In this document: positions 1 to 8,841 of the stretch, in pieces | Layout: every line of letters begins with the position of its first letter | Position numbering within the stretch: position 1 is the stretch's first letter | NCBI GenBank assembly: GCA_041751095.1 | Contig: JBGSYC010000057.1 | Coordinates: 1-64,000 of the forward strand | Length of the DNA stretch: 64,000 nucleotides | Direction: 5' to 3' | Origin: JADCRZ01 sp041751095 | Lineage (GTDB): Bacteria > Bacteroidota > Bacteroidia > Chitinophagales > Chitinophagaceae | Notes under the pieces: generated by a model | What the model was told of the DNA's origin: nothing | Databases searched by the model: none | Seen by the model: the letters and a program-made list of their open reading frames with translations, nothing else | Translations under genes and position numbers: made by a program

Positions 1-637
1 CAAAATTATTTCATGAGGCAATCCAAAATTTTTTTGAGGGAATTAACCAAAACTTTAAAACGCAACTATCATCATTACTTACCCTAAAATTCCAATTCTT
101 TGACAAAAAAAATTCACTAATTTATCCCTTGTGAAGTATAGGTGAAAAAGCGTACACCGGCGGCTTTGAAATGACAAAATAAACGGGTACCACACTCTCT
201 TATCACTCTTTCATGAGCCCTCTTGATTTTTGTTATGTAGCGATCTTCTGGGGGAAATGAAAGATGGCTGAAAATTTTGCAGGCTGTGATTGGTGATCAA
301 CCTGACTACGGTTATCTTACCAGATGTTTGAATCCCGATTCACCAATGGCTTAGTTGTTTCATATTTCGGTTTCGGCTCTAATAAATATAATTTCGATGG
401 CTCTATTTGTGTTTTACCATTTTGTCGATCAATTTTTACAAATATATAGCCTTTGTCACCTTATGCCAAAAATCTTAGTAATTTGGGCGTTCATGCAATG
501 GCGTGCAACTCATCAGAAATGGTGGATCAATCCGGTTGCTGATCTCCGTTGTGTCTGCCGGGAAGCGTACACAAGCGCTACCGCATACTAAAGCTACGGC
601 TTGTCTATCGTGAAAGAGGCGGGACAGAGTCTAAAGC
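1..637. other. Gene-poor left edge
   Basis: This AT-rich stretch holds no gene I can support. The longest open frame (355-591, plus strand) would start with TTG, resembles nothing I know and has no promoter or ribosome site in front, so I treat it as non-coding. The first 120 bases are rich in A and T runs. Confidence 0.5.
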
Positions 638-668
638 AAAAAAGCCGTTTCTTAACAGAAACAGCTTT
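638..668 (-). terminator. Rho-independent terminator of trxA
   Basis: Read on the minus strand, a 12-bp stem (AAAGCTGTTTCT pairing with AGAAACGGCTTT, one G-T wobble) with a 4-nt loop is followed by a run of T. It lies 22 bases after the trxA stop codon, so it most likely ends that transcript. Confidence 0.8.
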
Positions 669-690
669 AAAGAAAAGTTTAGAACCGTAA

Positions 691-1008
691 TTAAATATGC
701 GCTTCAATCTTTTTAACAAAGTTAGATTTCGGCTGCGATCCTATAAGCTTATCCACGACTTTACCACCTTTTACGAACAATATTGCCGGGATGCTGGTAA
801 TTCCGTAATTAATCGATAACTGCGGATTGTGATCGACGTTCACCTTACCTATGTTAACTTTTCCGGCATATTCTTTTGATAGTTCTTCGATAACAGGACC
901 AATCGCGCGGCACGGTCCGCACCACTCGGCCCAAAAATCGATTACCGTTAATTTATCTGATGAAATAACCTGATCCTGGAAATTCGCGTCAGTATATTCT
1001 GCTGCCAT
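691..1008 (-). CDS. trxA: Thioredoxin
   Basis: Small cytoplasmic thiol-disulfide reductant of 105 residues, the usual thioredoxin length. The active site WCGPC spans residues 29-33, preceded by the typical VIDFWAEWCGPC strand, and the cis-proline segment TSIPAILF follows around residue 72. It reduces protein disulfides and is itself reduced by thioredoxin reductase, which is not in this window. The ATG start at 1008 gives the canonical N-terminus. It appears to be monocistronic: a good terminator follows and dnaE lies on the same strand 340 bases upstream, separated by a repeat patch. Confidence 0.97.
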   Translation of the reverse strand: MAAEYTDANFQDQVISSDKLTVIDFWAEWCGPCRAIGPVIEELSKEYAGKVNIGKVNVDHNPQLSINYGITSIPAILFVKGGKVVDKLIGSQPKSNFVKKIEAHI

Positions 1009-1055
1009 AAAAATCTGTTTTATTTATTGTGAATAATTCGATGTTCTAACAATTA

Positions 1056-1063
1056 CAAAAATA
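1056..1063 (-). promoter_or_regulatory. Candidate -7 element for trxA
   Basis: The minus strand reads TATTTTTG here, an exact match to the Bacteroidota -7 consensus TAnnTTTG, about 48 bases before the trxA ATG. I do not see a convincing TTG at the -33 position, so this is a weak call. Confidence 0.35.
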
Positions 1064-1207
1064 CATCCAATAATGTTTACCTGAATAGGTGGCATGATGG
1101 ATGTGAAAATGGCAGGAGAGGGGGAAGGTATGAGGTATGGGGTCTGGGATATGAGCAAGGAAGTCCATGCAAACCGCTGCTAAATACCAGCGGCTGACTT
1201 CTTCTGA

Positions 1208-1333
1208 CAGCTGTCAGCTGATGGCTCATAGCTGATAGCTGATGGCTCATAGCTGATAGCTCATAGCTGATAGCTGATAGCTGATGGCTGATGGCTCATA
1301 GCTGTCAGCTGATGGCTCATAGCTGATATCTCA
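1208..1333. repeat. Low-complexity tandem repeat (AGCTGATGGCTCAT-like)
   Basis: About 125 bases made of shuffled copies of AGCTGATAGCTGATGGCTCAT-type units of roughly 10-11 bases. The patch is flanked by short inverted sequences: GAGGTATGGGG near 1129 and CCCCATACCTC near 1336. There are no unique spacers, so this is not a CRISPR array. It sits between trxA and the 3' end of dnaE. Copy number is likely variable between strains. Confidence 0.85.
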
Positions 1334-1350
1334 TACCCCATACCTCCCCG

Positions 1351-4300
1351 CTACCCCGTAACCACCTGCACCTCCATCTCGGGATTGTCACTTAAAAAAG
1401 TAGCCATTTCGTCATTCATCAAAAAACCATTCTCCAATGTGTACATGCTTACTCTCAATTGTTGCCTTGGCTCCGTCAAAACAAATTTCAGAGAAGACTT
1501 CCCGGGAAACTTTTTAACATTCTGTTCTATAAACCGGATATGATTCTCGTTAAGATGCCGTGCTTCGATGTCCAGGATGAGCTGCCGGGTAAGCGACTGC
1601 TTTATCGTCTCCAGCAGGGTTACCCGCTCCACTTTAAACTCGTATTCCGATTTGTTATAGCGCAGCCGGAAACACCCGCACAGGAAAAGATTTTTTCCTT
1701 TCTCAAGGTAATTCAGGTATTTCACATAGTCTTCACTCCACAGAATAAATTCACTTTTGCCGCTATAATCCTCAAGGGTAAACGATCCGAATTGTTTACC
1801 GGTTTTGGTTACCCGGTGCTGTGCGTCCACCACCAGTCCTGCAATACGGAACTGTTTGTTTGGATTTGTTAGCAGGTGAACCGCATCTTTGGTTTCGTTG
1901 TACTCAGCAAGTGTGGTGATGCCATAATGCTTTATCTCGAACCGGAAATGATCCAGCGGGTGGCCGCTCATAAACATGCCGGTGACGTCTTTTTCATGGT
2001 CGAGCAATTCGGTTAGCGTCCAGGGCTCGCATGCGGGAATTTTCGGGGTGCTTATCTCGGGCATGATCAGGTCGCCAAATAAGCTGTTGGTAGTTTGGGT
2101 GATGCTTGTCTGGTATACATTTCCAAATTTGATAATCTTTTCGAGACCGGTACAATTATCCCCTTCGGGGAGATAAAAATACTGCGCCCTGTGCATTTCC
2201 CGGAAACAGTCAAATGCACCCGAATAGACAAGACTTTCCAGCGATTTTTTGCTCATTGCCCTTTGGTGAACCCTCTTTATCAGATCAAAAACATTTTTGT
2301 AATGCCCTCCTTTTTCTCTTTCGGCAATCAGGTTTTGAATAGCCGCATCACCCACACCCTTCAGGCCGCTCATGCCAAACCTTATCTCCCCCTTTTTATT
2401 TACAGCAAAGCCGTTCTTTGATTCGTTTACATCAGGCCCTAAAACCGTTAAGCCCATACGTTTACATTCTTCCATAAAAAAAGTGATCTTTTCAATACCA
2501 CCGGCGTGGTTAAGAACCGCGGCCATGTACTCGGAAGGATAATGAGCTTTCAGGTAAGCCGTCTGGTAGGCCACAAGGGCGTAGCAGGTGGAGTGTGATT
2601 TGTTAAAAGCGTACTGGGCAAAAGCCTCCCAGTCTAACCATATCTTTTCCAGTTTTTCCGCAGGATGCCCGTTGATGCCCGCACCCCCGATGAACTGGGC
2701 TTTCATTTTGTCCAGTACCGACTTTTGTTTTTTACCCATCGCTTTCCGAAGCACGTCGGCATCGCCTTTACTAAAACCGGCGAGTTTCTGAGACAATAAC
2801 ATTACCTGTTCCTGGTAAACCGTGATGCCATACGTCTCTCTGAGGATTTCCTCCATCACAGGGAGGTCATAGCTTATCTTCTCACGGCCATGTTTACGGT
2901 CAACGAAATTTGGAATATAGGCCATCGGGCCTGGCCGGTATAACGCATTCATTGCAATGAGGTCGTCGAATTTGTCGGGCTTAAGATCGCGAAGGTATTT
3001 CTGCATCCCGGTACTTTCAAACTGGAACGTGCCGTTCGTTTCACCTTTTTGATAAAGCTCAAAAGTTTTAAGATCATCAAGCGGAAGTTCATCGATATTT
3101 ATAACGACCTTATGATTCTCCTTTATAAGTTCCAGTGCGGTTTTAAGGATGCTAAGTGTCTTTAATCCCAGGAAATCCATTTTGATAACGCCTGCTTCTT
3201 CAATGATGCTGCCGTCTATCTGGGTGATCCAAAGCTCCGATTCTTTTGAAGTGGCTACGGGGATAAGGTCTGTGAGATCACGGGGAGCGATAATAATACC
3301 CGCAGCATGCACGCCTGTATTGCGCACAGACCCTTCAAGAATTTCCGCTTCGTGTAATACTTTGCTGCGGAGGTCGGTACCGTTGTAAATTTCACGTATT
3401 TTCTTTACGCTTTCCATGTCATCCTGCATCAGCCCTTCCTTTTCAAAAAGGGATTTCTCTCCTTCCTTTATGGTTAGTGGCGCATGCAGCACGCGCTTCA
3501 GGGTTATCCCTGGCCTTTCGGGGATCAGCCTGGCCAGGGCGTTGGCTTCCGGCAGCGAAAGATCCATTACCCTGGCGACATCCTTGATGCTGCTTTTGGC
3601 AGCCATGGTACCATAGGTAACGATCTGGGCTACCTGATTTTTACCATACTTTTCCACTACGTAATTGATCACCTTTTGCCGCCCCTCATCGTCAAAGTCG
3701 GTGTCAATATCCGGCATGCTTTTTCTGTCAGGGTTTAGAAACCTTTCAAACAGCAGGTTATATTTCAGGGGGTCAATATTGGTTATGCCGATACAGTATG
3801 CTACTACGCTCCCTGCCGCAGAGCCACGGCCGGGGCCGATAAACACGCCCATGTCACGTCCTGCCCTTATGAAATCACTTACGATTAGGAAATACCCGGC
3901 AAAGCCCATTGTTTTAATGGTAAACAATTCAAACCTTATCCTTTCTTCAATTTCCGGTGTTAAGGTATGATAGCGATCCTTCGACCCCACCCACGTCAGG
4001 TGTTCGAGGTACGTATCCTGTGAATTGAATTCCTTTGGCACAACGAAATGGGGGAGAAGAATGTCCCTTTTCAGGTCGAGCAGGTCAACTTTATCAATGA
4101 TCTCGTTCGTGTTGTCAATGGCCTGAGGAATATCATTGAAAATGCCCGCCATTTCCTCGCCCGATTTAAAATAAAACTGGTCGTTGGGAAAAGCAAAACG
4201 TTTGTTTTTTGCCAGTACGTCGTCATCGGAAAAGTCACTCAGCTTATCAGTTTTCCATTTTTCTCCGGTGTTGATACACAAAAGAATGTCATGCGCGTCA

Positions 4301-4965
4301 TAATCCGACTGGTCTACGTAATGCGAGTCGTTTGATGCGATTACCTTTACGTCGTACTTTTCTGCATATTTCAGCAATACCTTGTTCACCTTATCCTGAT
4401 CGGGGATTCCGTGCCGCTGCAGCTCTACATAATAATCATCCTGGAAGATATTCAGCCACCACCTGAATTCATCCTCGCCATCCTCTTCTCCTTTTCTTAA
4501 AATGGTTTGAGGTACCAGGGCTCCAAGGCAACACGTTGTAGCAATAAGGCCTTCATGATACAGGTGAATGAGTTCCTTATCTATCCTGGGGTACTTCGAA
4601 TACATGCCTTCAATATATCCCAGCGATGTAAGCTTGATCAGGTTTTTGTAGCCGGTATCATTTTTAGCCAGCAATATCTGGTGGTGGCGCGGATCCCGGT
4701 CTTCTTTGGCAAATTGTTTACGATGCCGGTTTTCAGTGATGTAGAATTCGCATCCGACAATCGGCTTAACTTTCAGAGAGCCGTCTTCGTTTTTATGGTT
4801 ATAAGCCTGTTTAACAAATTCAAAAACGCCAAACATATTCCCGTGATCCGTAATGGCCAGAGCCGGCATATTGCCGGCGATGGCTTTTTTATACAGGTTC
4901 TGGATCGAGGCTGCCCCGTCCAGCAGTGAGTATTGAGTATGAACGTGTAAGTGAGAAAACTTCAT
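1351..4965 (-). CDS. dnaE: DNA polymerase III subunit alpha
   Basis: Catalytic subunit of the replicative DNA polymerase, 1204 residues, close to the usual DnaE1 length. The N-terminal PHP domain starts with FSHLHVHTQYSLLDG. The C-family polymerase core carries GPGRGSAAGSVVAY and the catalytic aspartates in PDIDTDFDDEG. A helix-hairpin-helix region and an OB-fold domain (near RIAGLVVDAQHRVTKTGK) follow towards the C-terminus. I chose the ATG at 4965, which begins MKFSHLHVHTQYS and matches the family; an upstream GTG at 4998 would add eleven unusual residues. The gene is divergent from the NlpC/P60 gene, with 75 bases between starts. The C-terminal end reaches into the repeat patch flank. Confidence 0.97.
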   Translation of the reverse strand: MKFSHLHVHTQYSLLDGAASIQNLYKKAIAGNMPALAITDHGNMFGVFEFVKQAYNHKNEDGSLKVKPIVGCEFYITENRHRKQFAKEDRDPRHHQILLAKNDTGYKNLIKLTSLGYIEGMYSKYPRIDKELIHLYHEGLIATTCCLGALVPQTILRKGEEDGEDEFRWWLNIFQDDYYVELQRHGIPDQDKVNKVLLKYAEKYDVKVIASNDSHYVDQSDYDAHDILLCINTGEKWKTDKLSDFSDDDVLAKNKRFAFPNDQFYFKSGEEMAGIFNDIPQAIDNTNEIIDKVDLLDLKRDILLPHFVVPKEFNSQDTYLEHLTWVGSKDRYHTLTPEIEERIRFELFTIKTMGFAGYFLIVSDFIRAGRDMGVFIGPGRGSAAGSVVAYCIGITNIDPLKYNLLFERFLNPDRKSMPDIDTDFDDEGRQKVINYVVEKYGKNQVAQIVTYGTMAAKSSIKDVARVMDLSLPEANALARLIPERPGITLKRVLHAPLTIKEGEKSLFEKEGLMQDDMESVKKIREIYNGTDLRSKVLHEAEILEGSVRNTGVHAAGIIIAPRDLTDLIPVATSKESELWITQIDGSIIEEAGVIKMDFLGLKTLSILKTALELIKENHKVVINIDELPLDDLKTFELYQKGETNGTFQFESTGMQKYLRDLKPDKFDDLIAMNALYRPGPMAYIPNFVDRKHGREKISYDLPVMEEILRETYGITVYQEQVMLLSQKLAGFSKGDADVLRKAMGKKQKSVLDKMKAQFIGGAGINGHPAEKLEKIWLDWEAFAQYAFNKSHSTCYALVAYQTAYLKAHYPSEYMAAVLNHAGGIEKITFFMEECKRMGLTVLGPDVNESKNGFAVNKKGEIRFGMSGLKGVGDAAIQNLIAEREKGGHYKNVFDLIKRVHQRAMSKKSLESLVYSGAFDCFREMHRAQYFYLPEGDNCTGLEKIIKFGNVYQTSITQTTNSLFGDLIMPEISTPKIPACEPWTLTELLDHEKDVTGMFMSGHPLDHFRFEIKHYGITTLAEYNETKDAVHLLTNPNKQFRIAGLVVDAQHRVTKTGKQFGSFTLEDYSGKSEFILWSEDYVKYLNYLEKGKNLFLCGCFRLRYNKSEYEFKVERVTLLETIKQSLTRQLILDIEARHLNENHIRFIEQNVKKFPGKSSLKFVLTEPRQQLRVSMYTLENGFLMNDEMATFLSDNPEMEVQVVTG

Positions 4966-5040
4966 ATTAATTTTCAGGTAGATTTTTGCCGGATGCACTT
5001 CACGTGTTATCCTGCATCCGTTTTATACCTCTTCGAACCG

Positions 5041-5820
5041 ATGCAATTTAACAAACTACACTCCACCGGATGGGTAATAATTGGCACAATATTTCCACAA
5101 AAAACGGCGTTCGCTTTATTTACGAAAAGTATCGAGACTATCTTGGCAAAAAGTATTTCTTTGCTGTCTATCATATGTGTTGTGGCAACGTCATGCAGCT
5201 CAGTACGCCAAATACCTAAAGCGGGGAGCCCTCCCGGAACAACCGGCCGTCCGCACCCGGTTAATGGTATCCCGGATGTCGGAAAGAATCCTTCGCATCA
5301 GCCAGGGAAAAGGATTTATAAAAGTGGACAGCATACCTCCGGATTTAAGATAACGGGCCGCCCGCCTGATCTGCCGTTATTAAAAAATATCGAAAGTCTC
5401 AGTGGCCTTCAAATAAAATATGCCATCTCGCTCGACATCCCCGTAGAGGCAGTAATGAATGGTGATCTGCTCAATTATTTGGAGGAGTGGTATGGAACAC
5501 CTTACCGGTATGGAGGAAACACCAAACGCGGCATCGACTGCTCTGCGTTTACATCAGGGCTGCTGTCTGCTGTTTTCGGGATCAAAATACCCCGGACAGT
5601 GAAAGAACAATATGACAGTTCGGAGCCGGTGTCCTTAGATGTATTGGAGACCGGAGACCTGGTTTTCTTTGATACCGGCAAAGGGATATCTCACGTAGGC
5701 GTGTACCTGGCCAATTATAGGTTTATACATGCATCTACCTCCCATGGCGTTATGATCAGTGACCTCAACGAGGAATATTTTTATAAGAAATTTCTGGGTG
5801 CACGCAGAGGCAGGCAATAA
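5041..5820 (+). CDS. NlpC/P60 (C40) peptidase, lipoprotein
   Basis: Cell-wall endopeptidase that probably cleaves gamma-D-glutamyl-diamino acid bonds in peptidoglycan stem peptides at the periplasmic face. Counting from the ATG at 5041, the nucleophile Cys167 sits in GIDCSAF, the general-base His218 in GISHVGVYL and the third catalytic His230 in FIHAS. A hydrophobic stretch ending VVATSCSS around residue 52 looks like a lipoprotein signal. The distance from the ATG to that signal is long. A TTG at 5143 (LAKSISLLSIICVVATSC) would give a far better signal peptide and may be the true start. The middle (residues about 55-120) is Pro/Gly-rich linker. Divergent from dnaE. Confidence 0.88.
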   Translation: MQFNKLHSTGWVIIGTIFPQKTAFALFTKSIETILAKSISLLSIICVVATSCSSVRQIPKAGSPPGTTGRPHPVNGIPDVGKNPSHQPGKRIYKSGQHTSGFKITGRPPDLPLLKNIESLSGLQIKYAISLDIPVEAVMNGDLLNYLEEWYGTPYRYGGNTKRGIDCSAFTSGLLSAVFGIKIPRTVKEQYDSSEPVSLDVLETGDLVFFDTGKGISHVGVYLANYRFIHASTSHGVMISDLNEEYFYKKFLGARRGRQ

Positions 5821-5973
5821 AGGTTTACATAACTATTGTGCCTTTGATAGATGGTTTCATTCGCCGGGCAAACACAAAGATGGATAATGACCGACAGCGG
5901 TTACATCACGGTCGGTGGCATGATCTTATCTTGATTATCTGTTGTTAAAAACGTAATAACCTAAAATTTTTTT

Positions 5974-6396
5974 ATGACAGGTATGCAAAATAATGACAAC
6001 TTATTCGCCGATAAAGAGGAAAATGGAGACGAAAACACGGACAACCCGCAGGAGCATACGGGTACTGTGTTCGGTTCGTTTTTAAATGAACAGGGATCTG
6101 GTTCAAGCATTGGCACCGGGTCATCCGACCAGGGAATTGAGCCGGGGGAAGAAGGGGAGGAGGATGAATTTCTGAAAGATCTGCCAGATGATTTACCCGG
6201 GGACGAATTCCGTGATGCTACTAATGATGCCGGTGGACAAAGTGGAAACAGCGGAGAACCTGTCGGTAACCTCGCCGGAAAGTACGATACCAATTCATCA
6301 TCTGCGGGCGGTTCCGGGACAATGGACAAAGGGATGGGTGGAAAAAACAACCCGAAACAAGGATTGGTTGAAGAAGGCCCCGGGCCTGATGCGTAA
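5974..6396 (+). CDS. Acidic low-complexity hypothetical protein
   Basis: 140 residues, strongly hydrophilic and acidic, rich in Gly, Asp, Glu, Asn and Ser, with no membrane segment, signal peptide or recognisable domain. Segments such as EPGEEGEEDEFLKDLPDD suggest an intrinsically disordered protein. Two more small acidic proteins occur further on (42637-42921 and 43109-43666). The antisense frame is also open over much of this length, as expected for low-complexity sequence, so coding status rests on the composition and the ATG after an AT-rich leader. The 3' end runs directly into the cassette repeat at 6398. Confidence 0.6.
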   Translation: MTGMQNNDNLFADKEENGDENTDNPQEHTGTVFGSFLNEQGSGSSIGTGSSDQGIEPGEEGEEDEFLKDLPDDLPGDEFRDATNDAGGQSGNSGEPVGNLAGKYDTNSSSAGGSGTMDKGMGGKNNPKQGLVEEGPGPDA

Positions 6397-6397
6397 A

Positions 6398-6539
6398 GCA
6401 GCCAACGTGAAGGCTTTAGGCAGGCGGGGAATCGTTATTCGTCTGCCCACAACCGATGCGCAAATTACAAATAAATGCCGATTGATTTATTCTGTTGCTA
6501 AGCTTTGCTCGTCCGCGGGAACCATGCGCTAACATTTGG
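6398..6539 (-). repeat. attC-like cassette boundary repeat, copy R1
   Basis: A 142-base non-coding block just downstream of the racemase gene. Its left end, GCAGCCAACGTGAAGGCTTT, is nearly the same as that of the block at 7748-7944 (GCAGCCAACGTTAGGGCTTT), and both share an internal TATTCTGTTGCT. Read on the minus strand, both blocks end in ACGTTGGCTGC, containing a GTT core like the attC consensus GTTRRRY with one mismatch. The other end of R1 is less well conserved. I read it as the recombination-site remnant that follows each cassette gene; this is an inference. Confidence 0.5.
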
Positions 6540-6575
6540 TTTCCGTAAAAAGGTACATTCACTACTTGAATCAGC

Positions 6576-7676
6576 TTATATTAAAAAGCGATTTACGGCA
6601 TTTTCATTCCAATCAACACCTGACCCAATAACATTATTTAAAAGGGCAAATCCGTTATTGTTTAGTTGTAATGGCTCTTTAAGAATGGCGTTCCACCAAT
6701 CAGAATATTCCAACCAGTGTGCCGTTGGCGTAACGCATAGCAGTTGCGTACTGATTTCAGACCATAAATGAGTAGATATTAGAATTCCTTTTGAAGCAGC
6801 AAGTGAAGCGGCTCTAAGCCAACCTGTAACGCCTCCAATTTTCATAATATCTAACATCATCAAATCGGACGCTTGACTATCAATAGCGTGTTGCATATCT
6901 AAAACGCCCCACCAATTTTCACCACATTGAATAGGGGTTTTTATTTCACGGGCAATCATCGCATGGCCAGAAAAATCATGAGCCAGTGTAGGTTCTTCTA
7001 TCCAAGTAAGCCCTTCACTGTCTAATATATGTAACCGTTGAACAGCTTCGACAGGGGTTAGACTTTGATTATAATCCACCATAATGGAAACAGCCTCTCC
7101 GACAGCTTTGCGTATAGTGCGAATTACCTGTAAATCTTCTTGAACAGTCGGGTAGCCAATTTTTGCTTTTACCACGTTAATACCTTGTTTAATCCAATTT
7201 TCAGCAACAATAGCTGATTCTTTTGGTCCATCATATCCTATTGAACCATAAACACGAATTGGTTTTTCAATACCACCGAGTACACGAGTTATAGAGGTAT
7301 TTTGACATCTTGCAAAAGCATCCCATAGCGCCATATCAATTCCTGAAAGTGCCATTCCTATCAATCCTTGTGTTCCCAAAAGTCGGAAACGGCTTGATAG
7401 TTTTTTGTCAATTTCAAAAGGAGAAAGCGGGTCTCCTTGAATGAGGACTTCCAGATCTGTAATAAGATGAGCAGTCGGTTTGAGGGCTATTTTATTATAG
7501 GTAAAGGTAATACTATGCCCTACTATGCCATTATCCAAAAGAATATCTGTGAGTACTAGCGGTGATTCAGCAATTATTCCACTTGCCGTTTTATGGGGGG
7601 CGGGTAACGGCACTAAAGCTGTCCGTACCTTTATAGCCTTAATCTTTGGTATGTTTGATATGACTTGGTTTAACAT
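6576..7676 (-). CDS. Mandelate racemase-like enolase-superfamily enzyme
   Basis: 366 residues, about the length of mandelate racemase. All the catalytic positions I remember from Pseudomonas mandelate racemase are present at a constant offset of six: Lys170 and Lys172 in VVKAKIGY, Asp201 in MVDYNQSL, Glu227 in WIEEPT, Glu253 in CGENWW, Asp276 in MLDIMKIGG and His303 in STHLWSE. The C-terminal TPTAHWLEY is also shared. This two-base arrangement (Lys172 and Asp276-His303) plus Mg2+ ligands fits 1,1-proton transfer on an alpha-hydroxy acid, so racemase activity is plausible, though the true substrate is unknown. No mandelate pathway genes are nearby. The gene is AT-richer than its surroundings and sits between two attC-like repeats, which suggests acquisition as a cassette. 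Confidence 0.88.
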   Translation of the reverse strand: MLNQVISNIPKIKAIKVRTALVPLPAPHKTASGIIAESPLVLTDILLDNGIVGHSITFTYNKIALKPTAHLITDLEVLIQGDPLSPFEIDKKLSSRFRLLGTQGLIGMALSGIDMALWDAFARCQNTSITRVLGGIEKPIRVYGSIGYDGPKESAIVAENWIKQGINVVKAKIGYPTVQEDLQVIRTIRKAVGEAVSIMVDYNQSLTPVEAVQRLHILDSEGLTWIEEPTLAHDFSGHAMIAREIKTPIQCGENWWGVLDMQHAIDSQASDLMMLDIMKIGGVTGWLRAASLAASKGILISTHLWSEISTQLLCVTPTAHWLEYSDWWNAILKEPLQLNNNGFALLNNVIGSGVDWNENAVNRFLI

Positions 7677-7747
7677 TTTGATTATTTGCTAATAATAAGT
7701 CTGCTGCAACTCTTTAAAAATGACAATGACTACAATTTTATGCGATT

Positions 7748-7944
7748 GCAGCCAACGTTAGGGCTTTGCATTCGGCGGGCCATTTGAAAAACGTCAAGCC
7801 GGACTGAAACCGAATAAAGATACAAAAGTTGAAATGTATTCTGTTGCTCATCTGTGTTAGGTCAGCCCGATATGAAGCTGATGTTAGTACTGCCGATGAG
7901 TATTTATTCGTCGCCCCCCGCTGACGCAAAACCTAGTGTTGAAC
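7748..7944 (-). repeat. attC-like cassette boundary repeat, copy R2
   Basis: A 197-base non-coding block whose ends are imperfect inverted repeats. The left arm (7752-7779) and the reverse complement of the right arm (about 7914-7941) share CAAC, TAGG, TTTGC and GCGGG in the same order. On the minus strand it begins GTTCAAC, which fits RYYYAAC exactly, and ends GTTGGCT, which fits GTTRRRY with one mismatch. This is the architecture of an integron attC site. It lies between the stop of the CPBP gene and the start of the racemase gene, both on the minus strand. A 63-codon open frame inside it is not credible. Confidence 0.6.
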
Positions 7945-7951
7945 ATCGTTT

Positions 7952-8824
7952 TTATCCTTTGCTTTCATTATCCACTTTAACTGTCCTATAAAGAGATTTT
8001 CTCATGAGAAAAAGAAAGAAGATGGCAATTACGAAATAAATATATCCATTAACTTCCCAACTATCCAGCAGGATTTGAGATTCTTCTTTGCTTAACTGAT
8101 TTTCTAAAAAAAATTGTGAACTATTGATTGAACCATGAGCTATTGCCAAAACAAATATATTTCCTTTCACTTTTAACCATATCCAAGTGAGAATAATGGA
8201 TGCAGAAAAAATCAAAAACAACCATGGAACTACGATTGCCGGACCTTTTAACAAAATTGGGAAATGCCATAATCCCCAAATGATGATAACAAATAAAATA
8301 GAAACTGCAAGTGAATACTTATCTGTTAGTTTTGGTAAGAGCCATCCTCTCCAGCCTAGTTCTTCGCCAATACCAATAATTAGTGTTTGCACGATTAGGT
8401 GGACAATCAGTATAAACCAACTATCAGCTAATATGTTAGACAAATTACTAAAAGAGAGACCCCCAATTAAAAAAGAGCTGATAGTGATTACAGAAGTAAT
8501 TACAGGTAACCACAAATACCAGCCCCAATGTTTTTTATATGGTATCAACTTTTGACATAGATTTTTAACCCCACTTTTTCCATTAATAAGATAAGTAATA
8601 GTAATGGCAGCTAAAGCAGGTCCAGTCACAATGATTAATCTTGGAAGATATATTGCAATAAATTCCGATGATTCCTTAGAAATTTCTCTAGTCCATATAT
8701 TGTAAGGCAACCCTATTAGGTAGGAGAAAAACAGGGTAAATAGTATAAAGCCTGTTATTTGATTTCTTTTAATCAAATTTGTCAAATTGCTTTTCCTATT
8801 TAGATTGTGTAAAGCTTCCGCCAA
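7952..8824 (-). CDS. CPBP family intramembrane glutamic protease
   Basis: Polytopic membrane protein of 290 residues with about eight hydrophobic segments. It carries the Abi/CPBP (Rce1-like) catalytic motifs: Glu154-Glu155 and Arg159 in GEELGWRGWLLP, His187 in GLWHFP and His230 in AIAHGSINS. Family members cleave prenylated proteins in eukaryotes; bacterial relatives act in bacteriocin self-immunity and membrane proteolysis, and the target here is unknown. There is no ATG near the N-terminus, so translation probably starts at the TTG at 8824 or at a later TTG. It is AT-rich, followed by the attC-like repeat R2 and preceded by a strong inverted repeat, so it looks like a second mobile cassette in the same orientation as the racemase. 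Confidence 0.9.
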   Translation of the reverse strand: MAEALHNLNRKSNLTNLIKRNQITGFILFTLFFSYLIGLPYNIWTREISKESSEFIAIYLPRLIIVTGPALAAITITYLINGKSGVKNLCQKLIPYKKHWGWYLWLPVITSVITISSFLIGGLSFSNLSNILADSWFILIVHLIVQTLIIGIGEELGWRGWLLPKLTDKYSLAVSILFVIIIWGLWHFPILLKGPAIVVPWLFLIFSASIILTWIWLKVKGNIFVLAIAHGSINSSQFFLENQLSKEESQILLDSWEVNGYIYFVIAIFFLFLMRKSLYRTVKVDNESKG

Positions 8825-8841
8825 TGAAGTATTTAAATGAC

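Noticed and set aside
355..591. 78-codon open frame near the left edge
   Set aside because: It starts with TTG, resembles no known protein and has no promoter or ribosome site.
1208..1333. Possible CRISPR array
   Set aside because: Repeats are short, imperfect and directly adjoining, with no spacers and no cas genes.
1459..4929. Several open frames antisense to dnaE
   Set aside because: They are shadows of a well-supported polymerase gene.
5961..6350. Antisense frame over the acidic protein gene
   Set aside because: Acidic low-complexity coding sequence leaves the other strand open; the product is Pro/Ser-rich and not credible.
7738..7929. 63-codon open frame inside the R2 repeat
   Set aside because: It lies wholly within the inverted-repeat block and has no protein-like character.
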